Shown here piece by piece: positions 50,331 through 58,560 of a DNA stretch of 64,000 nt. Where the stretch lies: contig DASRJW010000150.1 in the NCBI GenBank assembly GCA_035649275.1, positions 1 to 64,000 of the forward strand. Reading direction: 5' to 3'. The notes beneath the pieces are model-generated. The model saw only the letters and a list, made by a program, of their open reading frames with translations. It ran no database searches and was not told the origin of the DNA. The DNA is from Candidatus Krumholzibacteriia bacterium (lineage in GTDB: Bacteria; Krumholzibacteriota; Krumholzibacteriia; G020349025). Both the position numbers and the translations under genes were made by a program. The number at the start of each line of letters is the position of its first letter. The stretch's first letter is position 1.

Positions 50331-50888
50331 CTACCGGAACAGGAGCTTCACGGCCCCCATGGTGGTGTTGGTGGGCTGGGTCTCGTCGCTCGTGATGGCC
50401 ATCATGAGTCCCTTGACCAGCAGGCGGACGTAGGCCTGGTTGAACCAGCGGTCCGAAATCCCGGCCGTCTTCGACGGGCCGAAGGTCAGCTCCGCATGGT
50501 CCGTGGCGGTGACTCCGTTCACCGTGGCCGAGATGTCCACCAGCAGCACGCCGGAGCGGCCCGTGGGCACCACACCCGCCATCCACTCGTTTTTCACCTC
50601 GTGTCCGGAGAGTGTCACGGTGCGCGTCTCCGTCACCGAGCAGCCCGGAATCGAGGGCACGTTGGCCCGGAGCGTGACCACGCCCGTGGCCTTCTTCCCG
50701 ACCAGGCTCTTCAGCGTGGCGGCGAACTTCACCTTTTGTCCCGTGGTGGCGCTGACGAAGTGGCCGGCGGTGTTCGTGCTCTGGTTCTTGATCTCCAGCT
50801 GCACTGCCACGTTCGCCGACGCCACCTTCGCACCCAGAGTGGCCGCGAGTGCCAGCGCCACGAAAACCGATGTCAGCATTGTCTTCAT
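50331..50888 (-). CDS. Exported protein of unknown function
   Basis: A 185-residue exported protein. The ATG at 50888 is preceded by AAGGAAGG and opens a signal peptide ending ASANVAVQ. The mature part is beta-rich with features of an Ig-like domain (VQLEIKNQSTNTAG, KVKFAATLKSLVGKKATGVVTL, GVLLVDISATVNGVT). It lacks the sorting domain. I do not recognise the family. It is monocistronic, and a promoter candidate lies at 51078-51107. Confidence 0.75.
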   Translation of the reverse strand: MKTMLTSVFVALALAATLGAKVASANVAVQLEIKNQSTNTAGHFVSATTGQKVKFAATLKSLVGKKATGVVTLRANVPSIPGCSVTETRTVTLSGHEVKNEWMAGVVPTGRSGVLLVDISATVNGVTATDHAELTFGPSKTAGISDRWFNQAYVRLLVKGLMMAITSDETQPTNTTMGAVKLLFR

Positions 50889-51257
50889 CGCAACCTTCCT
50901 TGGTCCCGTGGCATCACACTGCCGGCAGGTGCCGGGTGCACTACCGCGGAGAGGGCTCGTCTTCGGGGGCTTTCGGACCTGGGAACTGTCGCCGCCCCAG
51001 CCGTTCCTCGGCAGGTGATCGGCCACAGCGAGACCAGGGGCGCAGGAGGTCACGATGCGGGTTCCCAATTGACAATAAGCGTAACCATCGGATGGATGGA
51101 GCGTCAAGAAACCGGGGGTTCGGCGCGCTCGCGGCACCGTTTTCCGCGCTTTGTGGGCGTCTTCACCAAAATGTGGGGAGCGCGCCTTGGGCCAAACTCC
51201 CCAAGGGCGCTGGGTTCGTCACGTGACGCTCGGGTCCCGTGCTAGGCACTCGTGACG
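50889..51257. other. Intergenic region upstream of the secreted-protein gene
   Basis: About 370 bases between two minus-strand genes. It contains a minus-strand promoter candidate (51078-51107) and the tandem duplication at 51241-51268 that copies the stop region of the HMG-CoA lyase gene. I see no small gene. Confidence 0.5.
51078..51107 (-). promoter_or_regulatory. Minus-strand promoter candidate
   Basis: On the minus strand TTGACG (51107-51102) and TACGCT (51083-51078) are separated by 18 bases. It would drive the secreted protein at 50331-50888 with a leader of about 180 bases. Confidence 0.35.
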
Positions 51258-51268
51258 CTAGGCACTCG
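51241..51268. repeat. 16-base tandem duplication over the hmgL stop codon
   Basis: GCTAGGCACTCG occurs at 51241-51252 and 51257-51268, a 16-base tandem step that duplicates the TAG stop (minus strand) and its surroundings. The outer copy lies beyond the stop. Confidence 0.7.
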
Positions 51269-52199
51269 CTGCGGTGCCACCGCGCCGCCGGCGTCGCGCC
51301 GCCACCAAGGCCCGCAGCACCCGCGACGGGAGAGGTACCCCGAGACGCGCCTCGACGAGGAGCGAAGCATCGGCGAGACGTTCCAGGTCCACGCCGGTCT
51401 CGATGCCCATGCCGTGCAGCAGGTAGACCAGATCCTCCGTGGCGACGTTGCCCGTCGCTCCTGGCGCGTAGGGACAGCCGCCGAGACCGCCCGCCGAGGC
51501 ATCGAAGACGTGCACCCCGTGGCGGAGCGCCTGCAGCACGTTGGCGGCCGCCATGCCGTAAGTGTCGTGGAAGTGGAGCGCGATGGTTCCCAGCGCGAAG
51601 GCCGGGAGCACGATGTCGAGCACCGTGTCCACCTGTGCTGGCACGGCGACGCCAATGGTGTCACCGAGCGAAACTTCCTGCACGCCCAGCGCGAAGAGGT
51701 CCCGCGTCACCTCGAGGACGCGCTCTGGCGGCACCGGGCCCTCGTAGGGGCAGCCGAAACATGTGGAGACGTAGCCGCGCACGCGCAACCCCGCCTCGCG
51801 CGCCCGGCGCACCACGGGCTGGAAGCGTTGCAGCGACTCGGCGATGCTGGCCTGAATGTTCTTGCGGTTGAACGTCTCGCTCGCGGCGGTGAAGACGGCG
51901 ATCTCTTCCACCCCGCAGGCGAGCGCCGCGTCGAGACCGCGTTCGTTGGGGACGAGGGCGGGGTAGCGGACGCCGGGACGGCGCACGAGCTGCCGGTACA
52001 CCTCGTCGCTGTCCGCCATCTGCGGCACGGCCCGAGGCTGCACGAAGGCTCCCGCCTCCACCACGGTGAGCCCGGCTGCCGCCAGCGCCTCGACGAACCG
52101 CGCTTTGAACGGCGCGTCCAGGGCGGTATCGATGTTCTGCAGGCCGTCCCGCGGCCCCACCTCGACCAGCGTTACGCGTCCAGGCAAACCGGTGCTCAT
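51258..52199 (-). CDS. mvaB: Hydroxymethylglutaryl-CoA lyase family protein
   Basis: A 313-residue HMGL-like TIM-barrel enzyme, cleaving HMG-CoA to acetoacetate and acetyl-CoA (leucine and ketone-body metabolism). Motifs: VTLVEVGPRDGLQN (metal and substrate site), FVQPRAVPQMADSDEV, AVFTAASETFNRKN, STCFGCPYEG, LHFHDTYGMAAANV (metal-binding His) and GGLGGCPYAPGATGN with the catalytic Cys. The ATG at 52199 is preceded by AAAGGAAGGT. No other leucine-degradation genes are adjacent. Related 4-carbon acid lyases are a weaker alternative. Confidence 0.92.
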   Translation of the reverse strand: MSTGLPGRVTLVEVGPRDGLQNIDTALDAPFKARFVEALAAAGLTVVEAGAFVQPRAVPQMADSDEVYRQLVRRPGVRYPALVPNERGLDAALACGVEEIAVFTAASETFNRKNIQASIAESLQRFQPVVRRAREAGLRVRGYVSTCFGCPYEGPVPPERVLEVTRDLFALGVQEVSLGDTIGVAVPAQVDTVLDIVLPAFALGTIALHFHDTYGMAAANVLQALRHGVHVFDASAGGLGGCPYAPGATGNVATEDLVYLLHGMGIETGVDLERLADASLLVEARLGVPLPSRVLRALVAARRRRRGGTAASA

Positions 52200-52564
52200 A
52201 CCTTCCTTTCTTCTAAACGTCTATCTTAGCAGTCTCTTCGCCGCCTCGACCGAAGCCCCCAGAACTCTAGCGCCGCGCAAAACCTTCGCGTTTCCTACAG
52301 GTTTCCCCTAAGGAGGTGAAACCGTTTCTCCGGCGCAAGAGCTGCCGCCACACAAGGCCTGGCCCACGCAGGCGCTTTCTGCACGGGCACCGCCGCGACG
52401 CTGCCGGCGCTGGCGAAAACCGGGTTTCGATCGCACCTAGGAGTGCGCTATGCTGTTGGCAGTCGGCGCGGGCGATCCTCCCGCGGATCCCTGCGCGGTG
52501 CAGATTCTCTCTTTCACCATTCTCTCCGCCGCTCGAGAAACAGCACGCGATTGGAGCCGAAGGC
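52200..52564. other. Divergent intergenic region, mvaB and propeller-cytochrome
   Basis: About 365 bases. It holds a hairpin whose loop carries a complete match to the ribosome-binding consensus (52300-52323). The ORF frame back to 52316 has GTG directly on that sequence and is not a usable start. An SD-ATG combination at 52450 opens a frame that runs across the downstream gene and is rejected. Confidence 0.45.
52300..52323. other. Hairpin presenting AAGGAGGTGA / CACCTCCTTA
   Basis: GGTTTC (52300-52305) pairs with GAAACC (52318-52323) around a 12-base loop that contains CCCTAAGGAGGT. AAGGAGGTGA (52310-52319) is a full anti-16S complement, but no start codon follows at 5-9 bases on the plus strand. 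On the minus strand the same bases read CACCTCCTTA and would lie in the leader of mvaB. Confidence 0.4.
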
Positions 52565-55303
52565 ATGCGCCCGCTTCCTCGGATCGCCTTGAGCTTCCTC
52601 CTGGTTTCCAGTCTGACGAGCCCGACCCTGGCGGCGTTCGTCAATTTCGAGAGCCAGCACGTCCACCCGCTCGCTCTCGCTGCCGACGGCAACCGGCTGT
52701 TCGCCGTCAACACCCCCGACAACCGCCTGGCGGTGTTCGATCTCTCCGCTGGGGGCGCGACCCTGGCCTTCGAGGTCCCCGTGGGGCTCGAGCCCGTCGG
52801 TGTGGCAGTGCTGGACGCCACCCACGTTTGGGTGGCAAATCACGTTTCCGACTCGGTGAGCATCGTGGATCTCGCGGCCCGCAACGTGGTGGCCACGCTC
52901 AGCGTGGGCGACGAGCCCACGGACATCGTCTTCGCCGGCTCGCCGCGGCGTGCTTTCGTCTGCGTCTCGCAAGAGGACGCCATCAAGATCTACGATCCCG
53001 CCAACCTGGCGACGCCGCCGGTCGTCGTTCCCCTCTTCGGCAACGATCCGCGGGCGCTCGCGGTGAGCCCCGATGGCGGCACGGTCTACGCCGGCATCTT
53101 CGCCAGCGGCAACCAGACCACCGTCGCCGGCGAGGACGACGTGGTGGCCCACGGCGGCCTGCCGAGCCCGAACCCGCCGGGGCGGCCCAACGTCGGCCTG
53201 GTGTTGCGCTGGCTGAACGGCGCCTGGCGGGACGAGCTCAATAGGAGCTTCAGCGACACCCACCCGTACACCCTGCCCGACCACGATGTCGCCGTCCTCG
53301 ACGCCAACGCCGCGGTGCCCGTGCCCACCTACATCGACCACTTGGGCACGATCCTCTTCGATCTCGGCGTGCACCCGGTGACCGGAGCGGTCTGGGTGAC
53401 GAATACCGACGCCCTGAACCACATTCGCTTCGAGCCCAACCTGCGCGGCCGCTTCCTCCGCACCCGCGTCGCCATCGTCGACCCCGCGGCGCCGTCGAGC
53501 CCGACCCTCGTGGACCTGAACCCGCACATCAATTACGCCGTCACCCCGGGGCCGCAGTCGGAGATCGACCAGAGCCTGTCGCAGCCCGGCGCTCTCGTCT
53601 TCAGCGCCGATGGCGCCCTCGTCTACGTCGCCGCCTTGGGCTCCGCCAAGGTGGGCGTTCTCAACGCCACCGGTCAGGTCATGGCGCGCATCGACGTCAA
53701 CGAAGGCCCGAGCGGCCTCGCCCTCGACGAGGTCCGCCACCGTCTCTACGTGCTGCATCGCTTCACCAACTCCCTCTCGGTGGTGAACACGGACACGCGC
53801 CAAGTGCTCTCCACCGTGGCGCTCTTCGATCCGAGCCCGTCGGTGATCAAAAACGGGCGCCGCTTCCTCTACGACGGCCGTCTCTCTTCCGGCCACGGCG
53901 ATCTCGCCTGCGCTTCCTGCCATGCGGGTAGCGACATGGATCACCTCGCCTGGGATCTCGGCGACCCGAACGGCTCCTCGCAGCCCCCGCCGCAAAACCA
54001 GCTCGATCCGCTGCTCACCAACTTCCATCCCATGAAGGGTCCGATGACCACGCAGACGCTGCGCGGTTTGAACGGCACCGAGCCCTTGCACTGGCGGGGC
54101 GACCGGGCCGGCTTCGCCGATTTCAACGGCGCCTTCATCAGCCTCATGGGCAGGAACGCGCAGCTGTCCGCCGGCGACATGCAGTCGTTCACCAACTTCA
54201 TCATGACCGTCCAGGACCCGCCGAACCCGAACCAGAACTTGGACCGCTCCTTCCCCAATCCCGCGGTGGGCCCGAGCCCCCAGCGCGGCCACGATCTCTT
54301 CGTGGGGGCTCCTCTCGACGGACCCTTCCGCTGTGCCGACTGCCACGCTCTGCCGACGGGAACGAACGGGCAGCTGGTGAACCGGTTCGCCCTGCAAGAA
54401 TCGCAGGACATGAAGATCCCGCAGCTGCGCAACCTCTACGAGAAAACCGGTTTCACCGGCACGCCGGGGGAGAAGAAGCGCGGCTTCGGCTTCATCCACG
54501 ATGGCTCGAGCCCGACGCTCTTCGACTTCCTGCAGTTCCCGGGCTTCAGCTTCGCCAACGACACCGCCCGGCGCGACATGGAAGCGTTCCTCCTCGCCTT
54601 CGACACCGGCATGGCGCCGTCGGTGGGCGCGCAGCGCAGCGTCGACGTGACCACGAAGAACAGCAGCGATTTCAACGCCTGGCTGCAGACGATGCTGGGA
54701 CAGGTCGGGCTCGGGAACTGCGACGTCGTCGTGAAGGGGCTGCGCGGCGGCTTCCAGCGTGGTTGGTTCTACGAAGGCAACGGCTTCTTCCGCCCCGATC
54801 ACAGCGCCGAGCACTCGCTCTCCACCCAGGACCTCCTGGCCCTCGTGGTGCCCGGCACGAGCTTCACCTTCACGGGTGTGCCGTCGGGCAGCGGCACGCG
54901 CATCGGCATCGATCGCGACGAGGACGGTTTCCCCGACCGCACGGAGATCGCCGCCGGTTCGGATCCCGCCAATGCCAGCTCGCAGCCCACGGTCACAGCG
55001 ACGGGCCCGTCGCCCTCCGAGGGCTCGCAACAGCGCTTGAGCAGTTGGCCCAATCCGGCACCCGCCTCGGGCGCCACCATTTCCTTCGCTCTCGACGCCC
55101 GCGGCCCGGTGCAGGTGCGGGTGTTCGACGCCAGCGGCCGGCTGGTGACGACGCTTCTCGACGGCATGGCCGGTCCCGGGGAAATGCGCTTGCGCTGGGA
55201 TGGCACCGATCGCCGCGGCAACACCGTGGCCTCAGGGGTGTACTTCTACCGCGTGGACGAGGTCGCCCGCCGGCGCTCGAATTCGCTGCTGCTCGTGCGC
55301 TGA
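52565..55303 (+). CDS. Exported beta-propeller / di-heme cytochrome protein with sorting domain
   Basis: A 912-residue exported protein. The ATG at 52565 has GGAG 8 bases upstream and opens a signal peptide ending PTLAAFV. The N-terminal ~420 residues form a YncE/NHL-like beta-propeller (repeats such as GNRLFAVNTPDNRLAVFDL, THVWVANHVSDSVSIVDL). A cytochrome-c-peroxidase-like part follows with two heme motifs, CASCH and CADCH, and QTLRGLNGTEPLHWRGDR. The final ~90 residues are the FlgD-like sorting domain (VQVRVFDASGRLVTTLL, WDGTDRRGNTVASGVYFYR). It is probably a surface redox protein of the MauG/peroxidase type; the substrate is unknown. Confidence 0.9.
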   Translation: MRPLPRIALSFLLVSSLTSPTLAAFVNFESQHVHPLALAADGNRLFAVNTPDNRLAVFDLSAGGATLAFEVPVGLEPVGVAVLDATHVWVANHVSDSVSIVDLAARNVVATLSVGDEPTDIVFAGSPRRAFVCVSQEDAIKIYDPANLATPPVVVPLFGNDPRALAVSPDGGTVYAGIFASGNQTTVAGEDDVVAHGGLPSPNPPGRPNVGLVLRWLNGAWRDELNRSFSDTHPYTLPDHDVAVLDANAAVPVPTYIDHLGTILFDLGVHPVTGAVWVTNTDALNHIRFEPNLRGRFLRTRVAIVDPAAPSSPTLVDLNPHINYAVTPGPQSEIDQSLSQPGALVFSADGALVYVAALGSAKVGVLNATGQVMARIDVNEGPSGLALDEVRHRLYVLHRFTNSLSVVNTDTRQVLSTVALFDPSPSVIKNGRRFLYDGRLSSGHGDLACASCHAGSDMDHLAWDLGDPNGSSQPPPQNQLDPLLTNFHPMKGPMTTQTLRGLNGTEPLHWRGDRAGFADFNGAFISLMGRNAQLSAGDMQSFTNFIMTVQDPPNPNQNLDRSFPNPAVGPSPQRGHDLFVGAPLDGPFRCADCHALPTGTNGQLVNRFALQESQDMKIPQLRNLYEKTGFTGTPGEKKRGFGFIHDGSSPTLFDFLQFPGFSFANDTARRDMEAFLLAFDTGMAPSVGAQRSVDVTTKNSSDFNAWLQTMLGQVGLGNCDVVVKGLRGGFQRGWFYEGNGFFRPDHSAEHSLSTQDLLALVVPGTSFTFTGVPSGSGTRIGIDRDEDGFPDRTEIAAGSDPANASSQPTVTATGPSPSEGSQQRLSSWPNPAPASGATISFALDARGPVQVRVFDASGRLVTTLLDGMAGPGEMRLRWDGTDRRGNTVASGVYFYRVDEVARRRSNSLLLVR

Positions 55304-55324
55304 GGCTCGAGCTCGGAGATGAAA

Positions 55325-56740
55325 CTACTCCAGCTCGAAAGCAACGAACTGCAACAGGCCGTTGCGCTCCACCTGGAGCGCAACGGCTGCTAAGGGCTTC
55401 AAGGCCGCGAGCTTCTGCCGCAGCTCCTGCAGCGTGCGCACCGGCTGGCCATTGATCTGGTGGATCACGTCCCCCGGCAGGAGGCCGAGATCCAGGTAGG
55501 GCGCATCCGCAGCCCGGCTGACGACGACGACGCCTTGGGTCTGCCGCAACCCCTCCAGGTGCGCCGCCACTTCCGGCGTGATGTCGAGGCCCAGGATCCC
55601 GAGCTGCGTCACCACGTGGGTGTCGGGATGCACGAGCGGCAGGAGCTCGCCGGCGACATCGCGCCGCTCGACGATCCCCACCTGCACGCGCCGCGTCTCC
55701 CCGCCGCGCAAGTATTCGAGCGTCGCGCTCTGCCCGCTGCGCAGGCGGTAGAGGTTCACGTCGAACTGCCGCCCGTTCTCCATCGGCTTGCCTTCCACGC
55801 TCACGACCACGTCGCCCACCTTGAGCCCCGCCTTCTCCGCCGGGCTCCCGGGCAGCACGTCCCCCAGGATCACGCCCCAGTCCCGCTGCAGCCCCAGCGC
55901 CGCCGCCATGGTCGGGGTCAGCGTCTGCGCCTGCACGCCGATGCTGCCGCGGCGCACCGTGCCGGAAGCGCGCAGCTGCTCGAAGACGTTGCGCACGATG
56001 TTGCTCGGCGCGGCGAAACCGATGCCCTCGCTGCCACCGGAACGGGAGAGGATGAGGGTGTTGATGCCGATGACCCGGCCTTCCGCGTCCACCAGCGGAC
56101 CGCCGCTGTTGCCCGGGTTGATCGGGGCGTCGGTCTGCAGGTAGATCATCGGATCCTCGTCGCGCAGCTGCCGCGCCACCGAGCTCACCACGCCGACGGT
56201 GACGGAATTCTGCAGCCCCAACGGGCTGCCGAAAGCGAAGACCAGCTGGCCGGCACGGACGCTGTCCGAATCGGCGAGCTCCAGGGCGAGCAAGTCCGTC
56301 CGCGGCACCTTCAACACCGCCAGGTCCGTTTCCGTGTCGATGCCGACAATTTGCGCCCCCAGCATCTCGCCCGCGGCGGAGAGGATCGAGCGCGGCGCCG
56401 CGGGCCCCTTGCTGGCGGTGGCGAGGCGCACCTGCACCCGCCGCGCTCCGCTGACCACATGGGCGTTGGTAACAATGTATCCATCCTTGCCCAGGATGAC
56501 GCCGGAACCGGTGCTGCGCTGCAGCGAAAGCAGGTCGCCGGTGGCCTCGACGATGCCGCCGCGCCCGCTGTAGCCGCTCACGAACACCTGCACCACCGCC
56601 GGCCGCACCGCCTCCGCCAAGGTCTCGATGGAATGGCTGAAGCGGACGAGGTCGAGCCCGGTGGGCTCCCCGCGGGCGAGGCCCGCGCTGGCGGCGAGGC
56701 CGAGGAGCAGGACGAGTGCGCGGCGATGTTGCATAGACAT
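55325..56740 (-). CDS. HtrA/DegP-type periplasmic serine protease
   Basis: A 471-residue trypsin-like HtrA. A signal peptide (LVLLLGLAASAGLARG) precedes the protease domain with His in YIVTNAHVV, Asp in ETDLAVLK and Ser in INPGNSGGPLV. Two PDZ domains follow (GVILGDVLPGSPAEKAGLKV, GVVVVSRAADAPYLDLGLLP). It degrades or refolds misfolded periplasmic proteins. It is divergent from the twin-zinc-module protein at 57375 and convergent, with a 21-base gap, to the propeller-cytochrome gene. Start at 56740; 56734 is an alternative. Confidence 0.95.
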   Translation of the reverse strand: MSMQHRRALVLLLGLAASAGLARGEPTGLDLVRFSHSIETLAEAVRPAVVQVFVSGYSGRGGIVEATGDLLSLQRSTGSGVILGKDGYIVTNAHVVSGARRVQVRLATASKGPAAPRSILSAAGEMLGAQIVGIDTETDLAVLKVPRTDLLALELADSDSVRAGQLVFAFGSPLGLQNSVTVGVVSSVARQLRDEDPMIYLQTDAPINPGNSGGPLVDAEGRVIGINTLILSRSGGSEGIGFAAPSNIVRNVFEQLRASGTVRRGSIGVQAQTLTPTMAAALGLQRDWGVILGDVLPGSPAEKAGLKVGDVVVSVEGKPMENGRQFDVNLYRLRSGQSATLEYLRGGETRRVQVGIVERRDVAGELLPLVHPDTHVVTQLGILGLDITPEVAAHLEGLRQTQGVVVVSRAADAPYLDLGLLPGDVIHQINGQPVRTLQELRQKLAALKPLAAVALQVERNGLLQFVAFELE

Positions 56741-57033
56741 GCAGACTTCCCCGGCGCCGCTGCTGGCGCCGCGCTGCGGTGGAAACGTCGTGTGCTGCCG
56801 CTGTCGCCACCGGCAGCAGAGACGGTGTCATCCGTCACCGTAACGCCGACCGTGAGACGCGGGCGCGCCTGGGGCGCGCCCTGAGGGAGGATGGACCGGA
56901 AGCGCAGCCACGGCAAGGCGCTGCCTTTTCGGGCCTTCTGCCCCGCCGGCGGCCGCCCTGGAGGCTCCCCCGGCCCGATTGATCAGGGGTTACCAGGAAA
57001 TTCATTTTTCTGCTGGCGCTCCCCGCTGCTTCT

Positions 57034-57041
57034 GCTATCAT
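57034..57041 (+). promoter_or_regulatory. TGCTATCAT extended -10 candidate
   Basis: TGCTATCAT (-10 TATCAT at 57036-57041, with the TGn extension) precedes the putative small RNA. There is no clear -35, as expected for an extended -10 promoter. Confidence 0.35.
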
Positions 57042-57047
57042 CTCCGT

Positions 57048-57221
57048 GGGACTTTACCTTTCCAGTTCGTGAGCGCCGCGGCAGCCGCCGCGCGCATCGT
57101 CTCGCCCAAGACATGCGTAACTCAAGGGGTGCAGGGCTGCGGAAGGGACTTGCGTTGGGTTGCGGAGGGCGACTAGAGTGGCGCGTCGAAGTGGCCGCTC
57201 TCTGCGAGTGGACTCTTTTTT
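57048..57221 (+). ncRNA. Candidate small RNA of about 175 nt
   Basis: The segment is bounded by an extended -10 promoter and an intrinsic terminator and holds no ORF with a ribosome binding site. Its length is near that of 6S RNA, but I cannot build the 6S central bubble by eye, so no family is assigned. Confidence 0.25.
57195..57221 (+). terminator. Intrinsic terminator with T6
   Basis: CCGCTC (57195-57200) pairs with GAGTGG (57206-57211) around TCTGC, then ACTC and six T at 57216-57221. An overlapping longer stem (57175-57182 with 57194-57201) is an alternative fold. Confidence 0.5.
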
Positions 57222-57374
57222 GCAACTCCTAGCGTTGTGAACCACAAGTGCTGCAGTGCTCGTGCGTACTCCGGTACATGGACACGCCCGCGCTGCGACA
57301 AACAGGGGTGATCGGCCATTCCGAAGCGACCTCGTCCAACCAAGCCACAGAGCAGAACGGCGCCCGTTCCCGCA

Positions 57375-58511
57375 GTGCAGGAAGCGCAAAGGCAGGAGAA
57401 ACTCGCGGCCGCCATGGGAGCCGCCCTGGAGAAAGCGCTCGAACCGCTGCGCCGTGATCTGGCGGCGATGCATGCCACCTGGCGTCAAGTGGCGGAAGCC
57501 GTGGCCTCCGGTCGCACCGGCGTGGACGGCAGCCCTTCGCGCCGCACTCTGGCAGCCGTGGTCGAGGTGCCGCAGCGCCGGGAAGTCATGGCCCCGTCGA
57601 GCTCGCCAGACGAAACTTGCTTGGTACCGCAGTGCGCTGCACCGGTGCTGGCAAAACAGCTCTGCGAGACGCATTACCGCATCATGCGGCGCACCGTCGC
57701 CGCCGGCGGTGAATTCGATCCCGAGGCGCAGCGTCCGGCCCGCGCCCGCGCGGTGAGCAAGGTCTGCCACGAAGCGGGTTGCAGCGAAGCCCATTACGCC
57801 AAGGGCTTGTGTCGTCGCCACTACATGGCGGTGCGCTCACGCATCCGCGCCGCCGAACGCCACGGGCACCCGCTGGGCGAGGACGAGTTCGAGCCCAATA
57901 TGGAGTTGGAGCCGGAGGAAACGCCGGATCTAGAGGAAGAGGAGAGCGGGCCCCCGATGCCGTTGCGCGGCAATGGCGGCACCGATCGCGGCCTCGCCAT
58001 CCCGTTGTTCCAGGAATCCACACCACGGCCCTTCTCGCCGAAGGAAGCCCTGCCCACGGCGGAGATGGTGTCCCGCGTGGTGGCGCAGTATCGCGGCGGG
58101 CTCGACCGGGTCGCCGAAGTTCTCGGGCGCAACAAGCGCACCTTGATGGAGCTGCTCGACCAGCTCGATCTCATGCCCCACGTGACGCGCATACGCAAGG
58201 AAGAGCGCCAGCGCATCGAGACCGCAACCCTGCGCGAACGCCTCGATGACCTGCTCTTCCGCGAGAAGCTGCTCGAAGACCTCGGTTGTCTCAAGGAAGT
58301 GGATGATCGCGCTCGCTTCGAGGTGAAGATGCGCTGCGCCAGTCTGGCCAAGGACAGCGAGACCATCGAAGACGTGCTGTATCGGCTGGCCAGCGAGCTG
58401 CATCTCGACGACGGCGGCATGAAGCGCCTCGTCTGGCGCTACGATCTGCGCCGCTATTTGCGCGGTCTGAAGCTCAAGCCGGCTGCCCCACAGGCGCGCA
58501 CCCGCGTCTGA
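57375..58511 (+). CDS. Twin zinc-module protein with Fis-like C-terminal HTH
   Basis: A 378-residue cytoplasmic protein. A helical N terminus is followed by two near-identical cysteine/histidine modules with the same spacing, C82-x4-C87-x9-C97-x2-H100 and C131-x4-C136-x9-C146-x2-H149, each followed by Tyr and a basic helix. An acidic linker (about 165-195) leads to a region like a Fis-type helix-turn-helix (about 225-268; MVSRVVAQYRGGLDRVAEVL then RNKRTLMELLDQL). A helical C-terminal domain completes it. DNA binding is plausible, and function is unknown. The GTG at 57375 lacks a ribosome binding site. An ATT at 57318, preceded by AGGGGTGATC, would add 19 basic residues (IPKRPRPTKPQS). Confidence 0.8.
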   Translation: MQEAQRQEKLAAAMGAALEKALEPLRRDLAAMHATWRQVAEAVASGRTGVDGSPSRRTLAAVVEVPQRREVMAPSSSPDETCLVPQCAAPVLAKQLCETHYRIMRRTVAAGGEFDPEAQRPARARAVSKVCHEAGCSEAHYAKGLCRRHYMAVRSRIRAAERHGHPLGEDEFEPNMELEPEETPDLEEEESGPPMPLRGNGGTDRGLAIPLFQESTPRPFSPKEALPTAEMVSRVVAQYRGGLDRVAEVLGRNKRTLMELLDQLDLMPHVTRIRKEERQRIETATLRERLDDLLFREKLLEDLGCLKEVDDRARFEVKMRCASLAKDSETIEDVLYRLASELHLDDGGMKRLVWRYDLRRYLRGLKLKPAAPQARTRV

Positions 58512-58560
58512 ACCGCGTCCGCCGCATTCCTCCCCCATGACGGAGCGAGCGGAGGTGTTC

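Larger units (their letters stand above)
56741..57374. other. Divergent intergenic region, htrA and twin-zinc-module gene
   Basis: About 630 bases. An extended -10 candidate at 57034-57041, an unassigned transcribed-looking segment and a hairpin plus T6 at 57195-57221 suggest a small RNA (see entries). Bases 57318-57374 may be the N-terminal coding extension of the next gene if it starts at an ATT. Confidence 0.5.

Noticed and set aside
52310-52319. 3' end of a 16S rRNA gene on the minus strand
   Set aside because: Only the CACCTCCTTA stretch matches; the surrounding sequence does not resemble 16S helix 45 or any rRNA.
52316-52564. N-terminal extension of the propeller-cytochrome to 52316
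   Set aside because: The GTG sits directly on the ribosome-binding-like sequence with no spacing, and the extension is Arg/Cys-rich without a signal peptide. The ATG at 52565 has a site and a signal peptide.
57048-57221. 6S RNA, SRP RNA or tmRNA identity for the candidate sRNA
   Set aside because: Length is in range for 6S, but I cannot see the required closing stem and central bubble, the SRP GGAAG loop or a tRNA-like domain.
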